A stretch of 5,291 nt of DNA from Chloroflexota bacterium (lineage in GTDB: Bacteria > Chloroflexota > Limnocylindria > Limnocylindrales > CSP1-4), in the NCBI GenBank assembly GCA_021815005.1, contig JAKAHL010000162.1:1-5291 (forward strand). The letters run 5' to 3'. The first letter of the stretch is position 1, and each line of letters opens with the position of its first letter. The position numbers and the translations under genes are program-made. The notes beneath the pieces are model-generated. The model saw only the letters and a program-made list of their open reading frames with translations, did not search any database and had not been told where the DNA came from. This document shows, piece by piece, positions 1 through 5,290 of the stretch.

Positions 1-1
1 C

Positions 2-241
2 GAGCGCGAGGGACGCGTGGTCTCCGCCACGCTGGTCACCGAGCCCGAGGGCGGCCCGATGGTGGCGATCGCGATGACGCACCCGACGTGGCAGCGGAAG
101 GGCCTCGCCCGGGCGAGCGTCGCCCGGGCCATGGCGCGCCTGGCGGCGCGGGGCGAGACGCGTGTGGACGCGCTCGCCACCGACGACAACGAGCGGGCGC
201 TCGCCCTGTTCCGGAGCCTGGGGTTCGCGGAGCGCGCCTGA
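2..241 (+). CDS. GNAT-family N-acetyltransferase, C-terminal fragment (5' end outside window)
   Basis: The reading frame is open from the left edge and ends at TGA 239-241, giving 79 residues of the C-terminal half of a GNAT domain. A beta strand (VAIAMTHPTW) runs into QRKGLA (fragment residues 31-36), which matches the acetyl-CoA pyrophosphate-binding motif Q/R-x-x-G-x-G/A. A helix rich in Ala and Arg follows. The end, DDNERALALFRSLGF, is the usual GNAT closing motif, in which the Asn (residue 63) and the 'lGF' turn lie near the active site. The family moves an acetyl group from acetyl-CoA to an amine. The substrate cannot be told from this part. GTG at 17 is an internal Val codon, not a likely start, because coding similarity continues upstream of it. 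The gene converges on msrA, 106 bp away. I am confident of the family but not of the specific role. Confidence 0.85.
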   Translation, partial: EREGRVVSATLVTEPEGGPMVAIAMTHPTWQRKGLARASVARAMARLAARGETRVDALATDDNERALALFRSLGFAERA

Positions 242-258
242 CCCGCCGGCCTCTCGCG

Positions 259-316
259 CCGGGACTGCGGCCAGCGCGGGCCGGGACTGCGGCCAGCGCG
301 GGCCGGGACTGCGGCC
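259..316. repeat. 22-bp tandem direct repeat, about 2.6 copies, able to form alternative hairpins
   Basis: Two identical 22-bp units (259-280 and 281-302) are followed by the first 14 bp of a third (303-316). Each unit starts with CCGGGACTGCGGCC. The copies contain overlapping inverted repeats. GGCCG-GGACTG-CGGCC lies at 279-294 and 301-316. CGGCC-AGCGCG-GGCCG lies at 268-283 and 290-305. Each has a 5-bp stem and a 6-nt loop, and the two types exclude each other. The block lies between the convergent GNAT and msrA genes. It could slow or end transcription from both sides, but there is no U-tract, so terminator function is only inferred. Confidence 0.8.
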
Positions 317-347
317 CCGGCCACGGACGGCGCGAGCTTGGTGGCCC

Positions 348-1010
348 CTACCGGTCGGCTGCCGGGACCCCGACGCCGATCGGGCACGCGATGCCAGTGG
401 CGGTGTGGCAGTCGTACCCGTCCGGGTTCTTCGCCAGGTAGCCCTGGTGGTAGTCCTCGGCGAAGTAGAAGGTCGTCGCCTCGACGATCTCGGTGGTGAT
501 CGCCCCGAACCCGGCCCGCGCCAGCTCGCGGCCGTACACCTCGCGCGAGCGCAGCGCCGCGGCCAGCTGCTCCGGGCCGCGCGCGAAGACCGCCGACCGG
601 TACTGCGTGCCCACGTCGTTCCCCTGGCGGTAGCCCTGGGTCGGGTCGTGGGCCTCCCAGAACTCGCGCAGCACCCGCTCGTACGAGATGGCCTCCGGGT
701 CGAACACCACGCGCACGGTCTCGGCGTGGCCGGTCCGGCCCGTGCAGACCTCCTGGTAGGTCGGGTTCGGGGTCGCGCCCCCCTCGTAGCCGACGGCGGT
801 GACCCACACGCCCGGCAGGCCCCAGAACCGCTTCTCGGCGCCCCAGAAGCAACCCATGGCCACCTCGGCGACCTCCAGGCCGACAGGGTACGGACCGGCC
901 AGGGGACGGCCCAGCAGGGCGTGCTCGCCGGGGGCAGCCACCGGCTCGCTTCGGCCCGGCAGGACCTCTGACAGGCGGGGCATGGACGGCTTGGGGAACG
1001 CGAAGCGCAT
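348..1010 (-). CDS. msrA: Peptide methionine (S)-S-oxide reductase MsrA
   Basis: This 220-residue cytoplasmic enzyme reduces the S-epimer of methionine sulfoxide, free or in proteins, using thioredoxin. The signature GCFWG is at residues 53-57, with catalytic Cys54. The family motifs YEGG (75-78), PTYQEVCTGRTGHAE (83-97, with the substrate-site Glu97) and QGNDVGTQYRS (129-139) follow in the expected order. DYHQGYLAKNP (186-196) precedes Cys201 and Cys209. These sit eight residues apart, like the two recycling cysteines of E. coli MsrA, so a relay from Cys54 to a C-terminal disulfide and then thioredoxin is likely. The ATG at 1010-1008 has a GGAGG Shine-Dalgarno 9 nt upstream, which supports this start. 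There is no signal peptide. The N-terminal 45 residues (FPKPSMPRLSEVLPGR and on) are an extension common in long MsrA proteins. The gene is divergent from the arsR-dsbA-ccdA operon. The stop is TAG at 350-348. Confidence 0.96.
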   Translation of the reverse strand: MRFAFPKPSMPRLSEVLPGRSEPVAAPGEHALLGRPLAGPYPVGLEVAEVAMGCFWGAEKRFWGLPGVWVTAVGYEGGATPNPTYQEVCTGRTGHAETVRVVFDPEAISYERVLREFWEAHDPTQGYRQGNDVGTQYRSAVFARGPEQLAAALRSREVYGRELARAGFGAITTEIVEATTFYFAEDYHQGYLAKNPDGYDCHTATGIACPIGVGVPAADR

Positions 1011-1019
1011 GGATGGGGA

Positions 1020-1024
1020 CCTCC
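1020..1024 (-). promoter_or_regulatory. Shine-Dalgarno of msrA
   Basis: GGAGG on the minus strand ends 9 nt before the msrA ATG and decides that start over internal Met codons such as Met10. Just upstream, minus-strand TAGACT (1040-1035) could be a -10 element (TANNNT), but I see no matching -35, so the msrA promoter is not settled. Confidence 0.6.
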
Positions 1025-1044
1025 GTGTCCCGAGAGTCTACGGC

Positions 1045-1136
1045 GCCCACGGCGACCGGGCCGCGCGCGAGGGTTTCGCCGGCCACGGCGACGGCCGCGC
1101 GATCACCCCGCCGGCGGGCCACGCCGACGGCCGCGC
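1045..1136. repeat. Three imperfect direct repeats with 36-bp spacing in the msrA-arsR control region
   Basis: A core of about 20 bp occurs three times, starting at 1045, 1081 and 1117. The second copy is GGCCACGGCGACGGCCGCGC, and the third differs from it at one base. The first reads GCCCACGGCGAC, then two extra bases, then GGCCGCGC. The start-to-start spacing is exactly 36 bp both times, because the insertion in the first copy is offset in its spacer. A perfect 12-bp palindrome, CCCGCCGGCGGG (1107-1118), lies between copies two and three. The repeats sit in the non-coding gap between two divergent genes. They could be regulator sites or leftover GC-rich repeat expansion. Confidence 0.65.
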
Positions 1137-1141
1137 ACACC

Positions 1142-1160
1142 GGTCCGACCCTGGTCCGAC
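1142..1160. promoter_or_regulatory. Paired GGTCCGAC boxes one helical turn apart, upstream of the arsR promoter
   Basis: GGTCCGAC occurs at 1142-1149 and again at 1153-1160, an 11-bp step that places both on the same face of DNA. Each contains the odd palindrome GTC-C-GAC. The second box ends 6 bp before the candidate -35. This position would suit an activator or an upstream operator half. The protein that would bind is unknown. Confidence 0.4.
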
Positions 1161-1166
1161 AGGCCC

Positions 1167-1196
1167 TTGACCCATCAGCCGCTGCTGACATATCCT
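1167..1196 (+). promoter_or_regulatory. Candidate sigma-70-type promoter of the arsR-dsbA-ccdA operon
   Basis: TTGACC (1167-1172) matches the -35 consensus at five of six positions. After an 18-bp spacer, TATCCT (1191-1196) fits the -10 pattern TANNNT. Transcription would start near 1203, giving a leader of about 30 nt before the TTG start at 1232. This is the only AT-richer stretch in the gap, which adds support. The promoter lies inside an upstream open frame in phase with arsR, which argues that the longer frame is not translated from this transcript. Confidence 0.6.
1175..1188. promoter_or_regulatory. Candidate ArsR operator: inverted repeat within the promoter spacer
   Basis: TCAGC-CGCT-GCTGA is a perfect inverted repeat with 5-bp arms and a 4-bp centre. 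It lies entirely between the -35 and -10 elements. A dimeric winged-helix repressor bound here would block RNA polymerase, the usual mode for ArsR/SmtB regulators that control their own operon. The arms are short and the site does not copy a known ArsR box, so the assignment rests on position and symmetry. Confidence 0.5.
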
Positions 1197-1231
1197 GCGG
1201 CCGCTGGTCCCCGTCATCGAGGCGCCCCGAC

Positions 1232-1555
1232 TTGTCTGCCGTGCCCCCGCCGCGCCCCCGACGCGATCTCGTCCCACCGGACGTGTCCCGCGCGGTGGAC
1301 GTCGCCCGGCTGATCGGCGACCGCTCGCGGGCCACCATCCTCGCGATGCTCGCTGACGGACCCCACTGCGTGTGCGAGTTCGCCACGGCCCTGGGCGCCC
1401 GCGAGAACAACGTCTCCAACCACCTCGCCCGCCTGCGCCAGGCCGGCCTCGTCCGGTCCACCCGCCACGAGGCGAACGGCCGGCTGCAGTACTACGAGCG
1501 GGACGAGGCGGCGGTGGAGGCCGCCCGCACCGCGCTGTCCACCCTCCTTCGCTGA
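1232..1555 (+). CDS. ArsR/SmtB-family winged-helix repressor with a CVC thiol motif
   Basis: This small DNA-binding regulator is 107 residues long from the TTG at 1232, or 104 from the GTG at 1241. The domain runs from DVARLIGDRSRATILAML through the helix-turn-helix ENNVSNHLARLRQAGLV to the wing RSTRHEANGRLQYYE. GPHCVCEFATAL aligns with the arsenite site GELCVCDLCTAL of E. coli ArsR. The first two cysteines (46 and 48 in the TTG numbering) are kept and the third is Ala. The known role of this motif is to bind As(III)/Sb(III) and release DNA. Here the ligand is inferred, and thiol oxidation or another thiophilic metal is possible. TTG 1232 is preferred because CGAGG (1218-1222) ends 9 nt before it. 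The frame stays open back to 1013, but that stretch contains the promoter. It is the first gene of the operon, 19 nt before the dsbA-like gene, and probably represses it. Confidence 0.85.
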   Translation: MSAVPPPRPRRDLVPPDVSRAVDVARLIGDRSRATILAMLADGPHCVCEFATALGARENNVSNHLARLRQAGLVRSTRHEANGRLQYYERDEAAVEAARTALSTLLR

Positions 1556-1574
1556 CAACCCGGAGTACCGACCC

Positions 1575-2384
1575 ATGGCCAACCGACGTCCCGCCGACCC
1601 CGCGCACGGTGCCGGCAAGGGGTCGACCCGATCCGAGCGGCGCGCCGCCGGCCACCAGGGCACGCGCCCCAGCCGCCCGGCCCCCAAGGCCCCCGAGTCC
1701 GCGCTCGCCCGCACCGTCCGTCGCTGGGCGCTGCCGGCCGTGCTCGCGGTCGCCGTCGTGGTGGCGGCGGGCGTCATCGTGGCCGGCATGATGGCGCCGC
1801 CCGCGCCGGTCGCCAACGTCGTCCGTCCTGCCCAGGGCCCCGCCACCGCAGCCGTCACCGTGGCCGAGTACTCGGACTACCAGTGCGACTACTGCGGCCG
1901 CTGGGCGCGCCAGGTGGAGGCCAGCTTCAACTCCACGTTCGTCGCCACCGGCAAGGTCCGCTTCGAGTGGCACGACGACGCCTGGGAGGGCCAAGAGTCC
2001 GTCGATGCCGCCAACGCCGCCCGCTGCGCCGGCGACCAGGGCAAGTTCTGGGAGATGCACGACCTGCTCTACAACTCCCAGAACGCCACGCCCAACACGG
2101 GGGCGTTCACCAAGGACAAGCTCAAGTCGATGGGGGCCACGCTGGGCCTCAACACGGTCACCTTCAACGCCTGCGTCGATGCCGGCACCTACAACGCGGC
2201 GGTCCAGGCCGACACCGCCGCCGCCCAGAGCGCGGGCATCTCCGGCACGCCCGCCTTCAGCGTCAACGGCGCGCCCCTCGAGGGGTACCAGACGCTGGCG
2301 CAGATGACCGCCGCTATCGACACGGCCGCCGGTACCGCCCCCGCGGCGTCCTCCCCGGCCGCGTCGTCCTCCACCGCCCCGTGA
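1575..2384 (+). CDS. Membrane-anchored DsbA-like thiol-disulfide oxidoreductase (Thioredoxin_4 type)
   Basis: A 269-residue extracytoplasmic thioredoxin-fold protein. Residues 1-51 are polar and strongly basic. One transmembrane helix follows (about 52-73), so the N terminus should stay in the cytoplasm and the rest face outside. VTVAEYSDYQCDYCGRW carries the CxxC active site Cys104-Asp-Tyr-Cys107. AARCAGDQGKFWEMHDLLY (148-166) and the later FNACVDAG (198-204) are typical of the Thioredoxin_4 (BdbD-like) branch. Cys151 and Cys200 may form a second disulfide. GISGTPAF (221-228) holds the cis-Pro226 loop that faces the active site. A low-complexity Ala/Ser/Pro tail (about 252-269) ends the protein. 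The ATG at 1575 has GGAG 9 nt upstream. The next gene is a CcdA and not DsbB or VKOR, which suggests it is kept reduced and works as a reductase or isomerase. That direction is inferred. Natural substrates are unknown. Confidence 0.92.
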   Translation: MANRRPADPAHGAGKGSTRSERRAAGHQGTRPSRPAPKAPESALARTVRRWALPAVLAVAVVVAAGVIVAGMMAPPAPVANVVRPAQGPATAAVTVAEYSDYQCDYCGRWARQVEASFNSTFVATGKVRFEWHDDAWEGQESVDAANAARCAGDQGKFWEMHDLLYNSQNATPNTGAFTKDKLKSMGATLGLNTVTFNACVDAGTYNAAVQADTAAAQSAGISGTPAFSVNGAPLEGYQTLAQMTAAIDTAAGTAPAASSPAASSSTAP

Positions 2385-2421
2385 CCCGCTGCCGGACGCC
2401 CCGACCGAGCCAGGCCGCCTG

Positions 2422-3264
2422 ATGGTCGAGCTGCTCGTCGCCTTCGTTGGCGGCGTCCTGTCGCTGCTCTCCCCGTGCTCCGCACTCCTGCTCCCGGCGT
2501 TCTTCGCCTACGCGTTCCCCTCCCCTGCCCGCCTAGCGGCCAGAACGGCCATCTTCTACGCGGGGATGCTGACGCTGCTCGTCCCGCTCGGCGTGGGCGC
2601 CGGCGCCATCGGCGGCGTCCTGATGGCGCAGCGCGGCACGCTGATGGCGCTCGCGGGGGTGGTGCTGGTGGCCATCGGCGTCCTGCAGTTCGCGAAGGGC
2701 GGCTTCGAGCTGGCGGGCACCGGCGGCGGCACCGGGCTCAAGCCCATGACCGCGGAGCGCGCGGCCAGCACCTACGCCCTGGGCCTCGGCTTCGGGCTCG
2801 GCGGGTTCTGCGCCGGGCCGATCCTCGGCGGTGTCCTCACGATCGCCGCGTCCTCCGGCGGCGCCCTCTCCGGCGCGGCGCTGCTGGCCGCGTACGCGGC
2901 CGGGATGGCCGCCCCGCTGTTCGTCGTGGCCCTCGCCTGGGAGCGGCTCGGGGCGTCGGGCCGGGGCCGGCTCCGCGGGCGCGACGTCCGGATCCTCGGC
3001 ATCGAGCGCCACGTCACGATCGTGGTGTCGAGCGTGATGTTCATCGTGCTCGGTCTCGTGTTCATCGTGCTCGAGGGCGCCAACCCGGCTGCCGGCCTCT
3101 ACAACGCGCTGGGCCTGGCCGACCTCTCGGTCACGCTGCAGAGCGCGCTGCTCAGCGCGACGGCCGGCCTCTCGCCGGCAGCCCCGGCCACCGTCGCCCT
3201 GGCCGTGGTGGCCGCGGCTGTGATCCTCGTCATCCGCCGCCGGAGGGCGCGCGCGCAGGGCTGA
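2422..3264 (+). CDS. ccdA: CcdA/DsbD-type transmembrane thiol electron carrier
   Basis: A 280-residue polytopic membrane protein that moves reducing equivalents from cytoplasmic thioredoxin to thiol proteins outside the membrane. Helices are seen at about 3-27, 40-64, 70-90, 116-142, 149-172 and 198-218. An extra helix at 253-271, followed by RRRRAR, makes it longer than a minimal six-helix CcdA. The two redox cysteines are present. Cys19 is in LLSPCSALLLPAFFAYAF and Cys130 is in GGFCAGPILGGVL, matching the conserved SPC...LP and C-x-GPILG motifs of helices 1 and 4. The Pro three residues after the first Cys in DsbD (CVLP) is absent, and the usual TPC before helix 4 is GFC, so this is a variant CcdA subgroup. 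ATG 2422 is 37 nt after the dsbA-like stop with only a weak Shine-Dalgarno. The likely partner is the DsbA-like protein encoded just upstream. A cytochrome c maturation role is possible, but no cytochrome gene is in view. Confidence 0.92.
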   Translation: MVELLVAFVGGVLSLLSPCSALLLPAFFAYAFPSPARLAARTAIFYAGMLTLLVPLGVGAGAIGGVLMAQRGTLMALAGVVLVAIGVLQFAKGGFELAGTGGGTGLKPMTAERAASTYALGLGFGLGGFCAGPILGGVLTIAASSGGALSGAALLAAYAAGMAAPLFVVALAWERLGASGRGRLRGRDVRILGIERHVTIVVSSVMFIVLGLVFIVLEGANPAAGLYNALGLADLSVTLQSALLSATAGLSPAAPATVALAVVAAAVILVIRRRRARAQG

Positions 3265-3287
3265 GCCTACGGCCTACGCCCGCGCGT
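3251..3287. terminator. GC-rich hairpin spanning the ccdA/ispG convergent junction
   Basis: Bases 3251-3261 pair with 3278-3287 to form a 10-bp stem with one bulged A at 3257 and a terminal G-T pair. The 16-nt loop TGAGCCTACGGCCTAC holds the stop codons of both genes. Within the loop, GCC-TAC-GGC (3265-3273), the whole 9-bp intergenic sequence, can form a small inner stem. The hairpin would form in transcripts from either strand. It lacks a U-tract, so it may be a bidirectional pause or 3'-end stabiliser and not a classic intrinsic terminator. Confidence 0.5.
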
Positions 3288-4509
3288 ACCGCCGGTCCAC
3301 GTAGTCCTCGAGCAGGTCGATGAACTCGGCGACGATGCGGTCGCCGCGGAGCGTCCGGTCCAGCTTGCCGTCCACGAACACCGGCGCCACCGGCGCCTCG
3401 AACGTGCCCGGCAGCGAGATCCCGATGTCGGCGTGCTTGGACTCGCCGGGCCCGTTGACCACGCAGCCCATGACCGCCACCCGCATGTCCTCCACGCCGG
3501 GGTGCGTCTCGCGCCACTCCGGCATCCGGGCCTTGAGGTGCTCGGTGATCTCCTTGGCCATCTCCTGGAAGAACGTCGAGGTGGTCCGGCCGCAGCCCGG
3601 GCACGCGGACACCTGGGGCAGGAACGACCGCAGGCCCATCGACTGGAGCACCTGCTGGGCCACCTCCACCTCCAGCTCGCGCCCGGCCCCGGGCTCGGGC
3701 GTGAGCGAGACGCGGATCGTGTCGCCGACGCCCTCGTTGAGGAGCACCGCGAGCCCCGCCGTGGACGCCACGATGCCCTTCATGCCCATGCCCGCCTCGG
3801 TCAGGCCGAGGTGCAGCGGGTAGTCCGAGCGGGGCGCGAGGCGGCGGTACGTGTCCACGAGGTCGCGGACGCCCGACACCTTGGCCGACAGGATGATCCG
3901 GTCGTGGCGCATGCCCGCCGACTCCGCCAGCTCCGCCGACCGCATCGCCGACTCGACCATCGCGTCGATCATCACGTCGCGGGTGTCGCGCGGCGCCGCC
4001 CCACGGGCGTTCGCCTCCATCATCGCGGTCAGCAGGTCCTGGTCCAGGGAGCCCCAGTTGACCCCGATCCGGACCGGCTTGTCGTGCTCGACCGCGACCC
4101 GGACGATGGTCGTGAAGTTCTCGTCGTGGTGCTTGCCGCCCACGTTGCCCGGGTTGATGCGGTACTTCGCCAGCAGGCGCGCCGTCTCCGGGTACTGCAC
4201 CAGCAGCCGGTGACCGTTGTAGTGGAAGTCGCCGATGACCGGCACGTCCACGCCCAGGCCATCCCGGAGCTTGCGCAGCATCTCCGGCACGGCGGCCGCC
4301 GCCTGCTCGGTGTTCACCGTGACGCGGACGAGCTGCGAGCCGGCGTGGGCCAGCCGCGCGACCTGGATCGCCGTGGCGTCGGGATCCGCCGTGTCGGTGT
4401 TGGTCATCGACTGGACCACGATCGGGTGCGCGGACCCGACGATCACGCCCCCGACGTCCACTGACACGGTCGGGCGCCGCACCGGGCGCAGGGCTTCGGC
4501 CGAGCCCAT
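3274..4509 (-). CDS. ispG: 4-hydroxy-3-methylbut-2-enyl diphosphate synthase IspG (GcpE)
   Basis: This cytoplasmic 4Fe-4S enzyme performs the penultimate step of the MEP pathway. It reduces and opens the ring of 2-C-methyl-D-erythritol 2,4-cyclodiphosphate to HMBPP, with electrons from ferredoxin or flavodoxin. The N-terminal TIM barrel contains [14 protein letters not shown] (29-42), YRINPGNVG (116-124), [12 protein letters not shown] (145-156) and [11 protein letters not shown] (230-240). The C-terminal domain has SACPGCGRT (301-309) and [11 protein letters not shown] (346-356), giving cluster ligands Cys303, Cys306, Cys349 and Glu356. At 411 residues it exceeds E. coli IspG (372). Cys306 and Cys349 are 43 residues apart, against 32 in E. 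coli, because of an inserted segment around 328-341. The ATG at 4509-4507 starts one base after the rseP stop, with GGAGG 5 nt upstream. The stop TAG (3276-3274) is 9 bp from the convergent ccdA stop. Confidence 0.97.
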   Translation of the reverse strand: MGSAEALRPVRRPTVSVDVGGVIVGSAHPIVVQSMTNTDTADPDATAIQVARLAHAGSQLVRVTVNTEQAAAAVPEMLRKLRDGLGVDVPVIGDFHYNGHRLLVQYPETARLLAKYRINPGNVGGKHHDENFTTIVRVAVEHDKPVRIGVNWGSLDQDLLTAMMEANARGAAPRDTRDVMIDAMVESAMRSAELAESAGMRHDRIILSAKVSGVRDLVDTYRRLAPRSDYPLHLGLTEAGMGMKGIVASTAGLAVLLNEGVGDTIRVSLTPEPGAGRELEVEVAQQVLQSMGLRSFLPQVSACPGCGRTTSTFFQEMAKEITEHLKARMPEWRETHPGVEDMRVAVMGCVVNGPGESKHADIGISLPGTFEAPVAPVFVDGKLDRTLRGDRIVAEFIDLLEDYVDRRYARA

Positions 4510-4510
4510 G

Positions 4511-5290
4511 TCAGCCTCCCCCGCCGATGCCGCGGGCGATGTCGAAGAACGTGACCCAGATGAGGAAGCCGAACAGCGCGAGGAACCCGATGGCGTAGGT
4601 CGCCTGCTCGGCGCGCTGGCTGATCCGGCGGCCGACGCGGGGGATGGCCTTGAGCACGATCACCAGCATCCGGCCCCCGTCGAGCGGCGGGAACGGCAGG
4701 ACGTTGACCAGGGCGAGGTTGGCGGACAGGATCCCCGCGACGTAGAGGGTCATGATCGGGCCCTCGCTGCGGAACGTCTGGCCCAGCTCGCCGGCGATGC
4801 CCACAGGACCGGACACCGGCGGGGCGGACGTCGGGTGGTTCACGATGGCGCTGCCCAGCTGGCCGAGGGCGTCGACGATCGCGGTGAACCAGTAGGTGGT
4901 CTCCTGCCAGCCGATCGAGAGCGACTCGCCGATCGGGCGCCGACTGGACTCCGCGAGCACCACCGGCTGGAAGCCAGCGTCCGCCGCCCGAATGCCGAGC
5001 GCGCCCTTGCCCGCCGCCACGTCCGCCTTGGAGCGAAGCGTCACGGTGTAGGTCGCCGGCGTGCCGTCCGCACGGATCACGCCCAGCTGGATCGTCTGGC
5101 CCGCGTGGTCGTACAGCTGGGTCACGATGGAGCCGGGGCCGTAGCGGGCGTCGTAGAAGTCGTACATCCGGCCGTCGATCGAGACGATCGTGTCGGTCGC
5201 CGCCACCCCGGCCGCCGCCGCCGGCGAGCCCGGCTCCACCGACGCGAACCGGATGCCGATGTCCGGCGCGCCGACCAGCGCGATGAGATC
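4511..5290 (-). CDS. rseP: Site-2 intramembrane metalloprotease (RseP/Rip1 type), C-terminal part (5' end outside window)
   Basis: The frame is open from the right edge and encodes 259 C-terminal residues of a membrane zinc protease of the M50 family, which cuts transmembrane anchors such as anti-sigma factors. It opens with a PDZ domain: [19 protein letters not shown], then DTIVSIDG, up to about residue 90. [12 protein letters not shown] and [12 protein letters not shown] follow. The LDGG motif (encoded at 4684-4673) supplies the third zinc ligand, Asp. A hydrophobic segment precedes this motif, and a final helix, [18 protein letters not shown], lies close to the end. The HExxH zinc-binding helix must lie beyond the window. 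GTG at 5239 is an internal Val codon within the PDZ domain. The protein ends in GIGGGG, and those Gly codons supply the ispG Shine-Dalgarno. The gene is immediately upstream of ispG in one transcript. In many bacteria dxr lies before rseP, so dxr may be next off-window. Confidence 0.93.
   Translation of the reverse strand, partial: DLIALVGAPDIGIRFASVEPGSPAAAAGVAATDTIVSIDGRMYDFYDARYGPGSIVTQLYDHAGQTIQLGVIRADGTPATYTVTLRSKADVAAGKGALGIRAADAGFQPVVLAESSRRPIGESLSIGWQETTYWFTAIVDALGQLGSAIVNHPTSAPPVSGPVGIAGELGQTFRSEGPIMTLYVAGILSANLALVNVLPFPPLDGGRMLVIVLKAIPRVGRRISQRAEQATYAIGFLALFGFLIWVTFFDIARGIGGGG
4515..4522 (-). promoter_or_regulatory. ispG Shine-Dalgarno embedded in the rseP Gly codons
   Basis: Minus-strand GGGGGAGG lies within the last codons of rseP (GGC GGG GGA GGC TGA) and ends 5 nt before the ispG ATG. 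With a single base (4510) between stop and start, a ribosome ending on rseP can restart on ispG, so the two are probably translationally coupled. Confidence 0.75.

Noticed and set aside
259..316. CRISPR array
   Set aside because: The units are directly adjacent without unique spacers, and only 2.6 copies are present. This is a tandem repeat.
1197..1204. GCGGCCGC palindrome just after the -10 element as an operator
   Set aside because: An 8-bp G/C palindrome is common in DNA of this composition. The spacer inverted repeat is a better-placed operator.
1013..1231. N-terminal extension of the ArsR-type gene from the ATG at 1013
   Set aside because: The frame is open, but the protein is low-complexity Ala/Thr/Arg with no likeness to ArsR proteins. 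The candidate promoter and operator lie inside it, and the ATG overlaps the msrA leader. A start at 1232 or 1241 gives the usual family length.
1038..2060. Long minus-strand open frame opposite arsR and the dsbA-like gene
   Set aside because: Its Gly/Arg/Ala-rich translation has no recognisable domain. It is the expected antisense shadow of GC-rich genes, and the + strand carries clear domain motifs.
2326..2384. Regulatory repeat at the 3' end of the dsbA-like gene
   Set aside because: The repeated GCGTCCTCC-like sequence simply encodes the Ala/Ser tail of the protein.
3433..4464. Long + strand open frame opposite ispG
   Set aside because: The translation is His/Arg/Val/Leu-rich low complexity and mirrors ispG codons. 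IspG on the minus strand is unmistakable.
1..4509. Ancestral ispG-GNAT pair, as in mycobacteria, split by insertion of the redox genes
   Set aside because: A GNAT gene does follow ispG in mycobacteria, but here it points the opposite way. GNAT genes are too common, and no insertion scars or mobile genes are seen.
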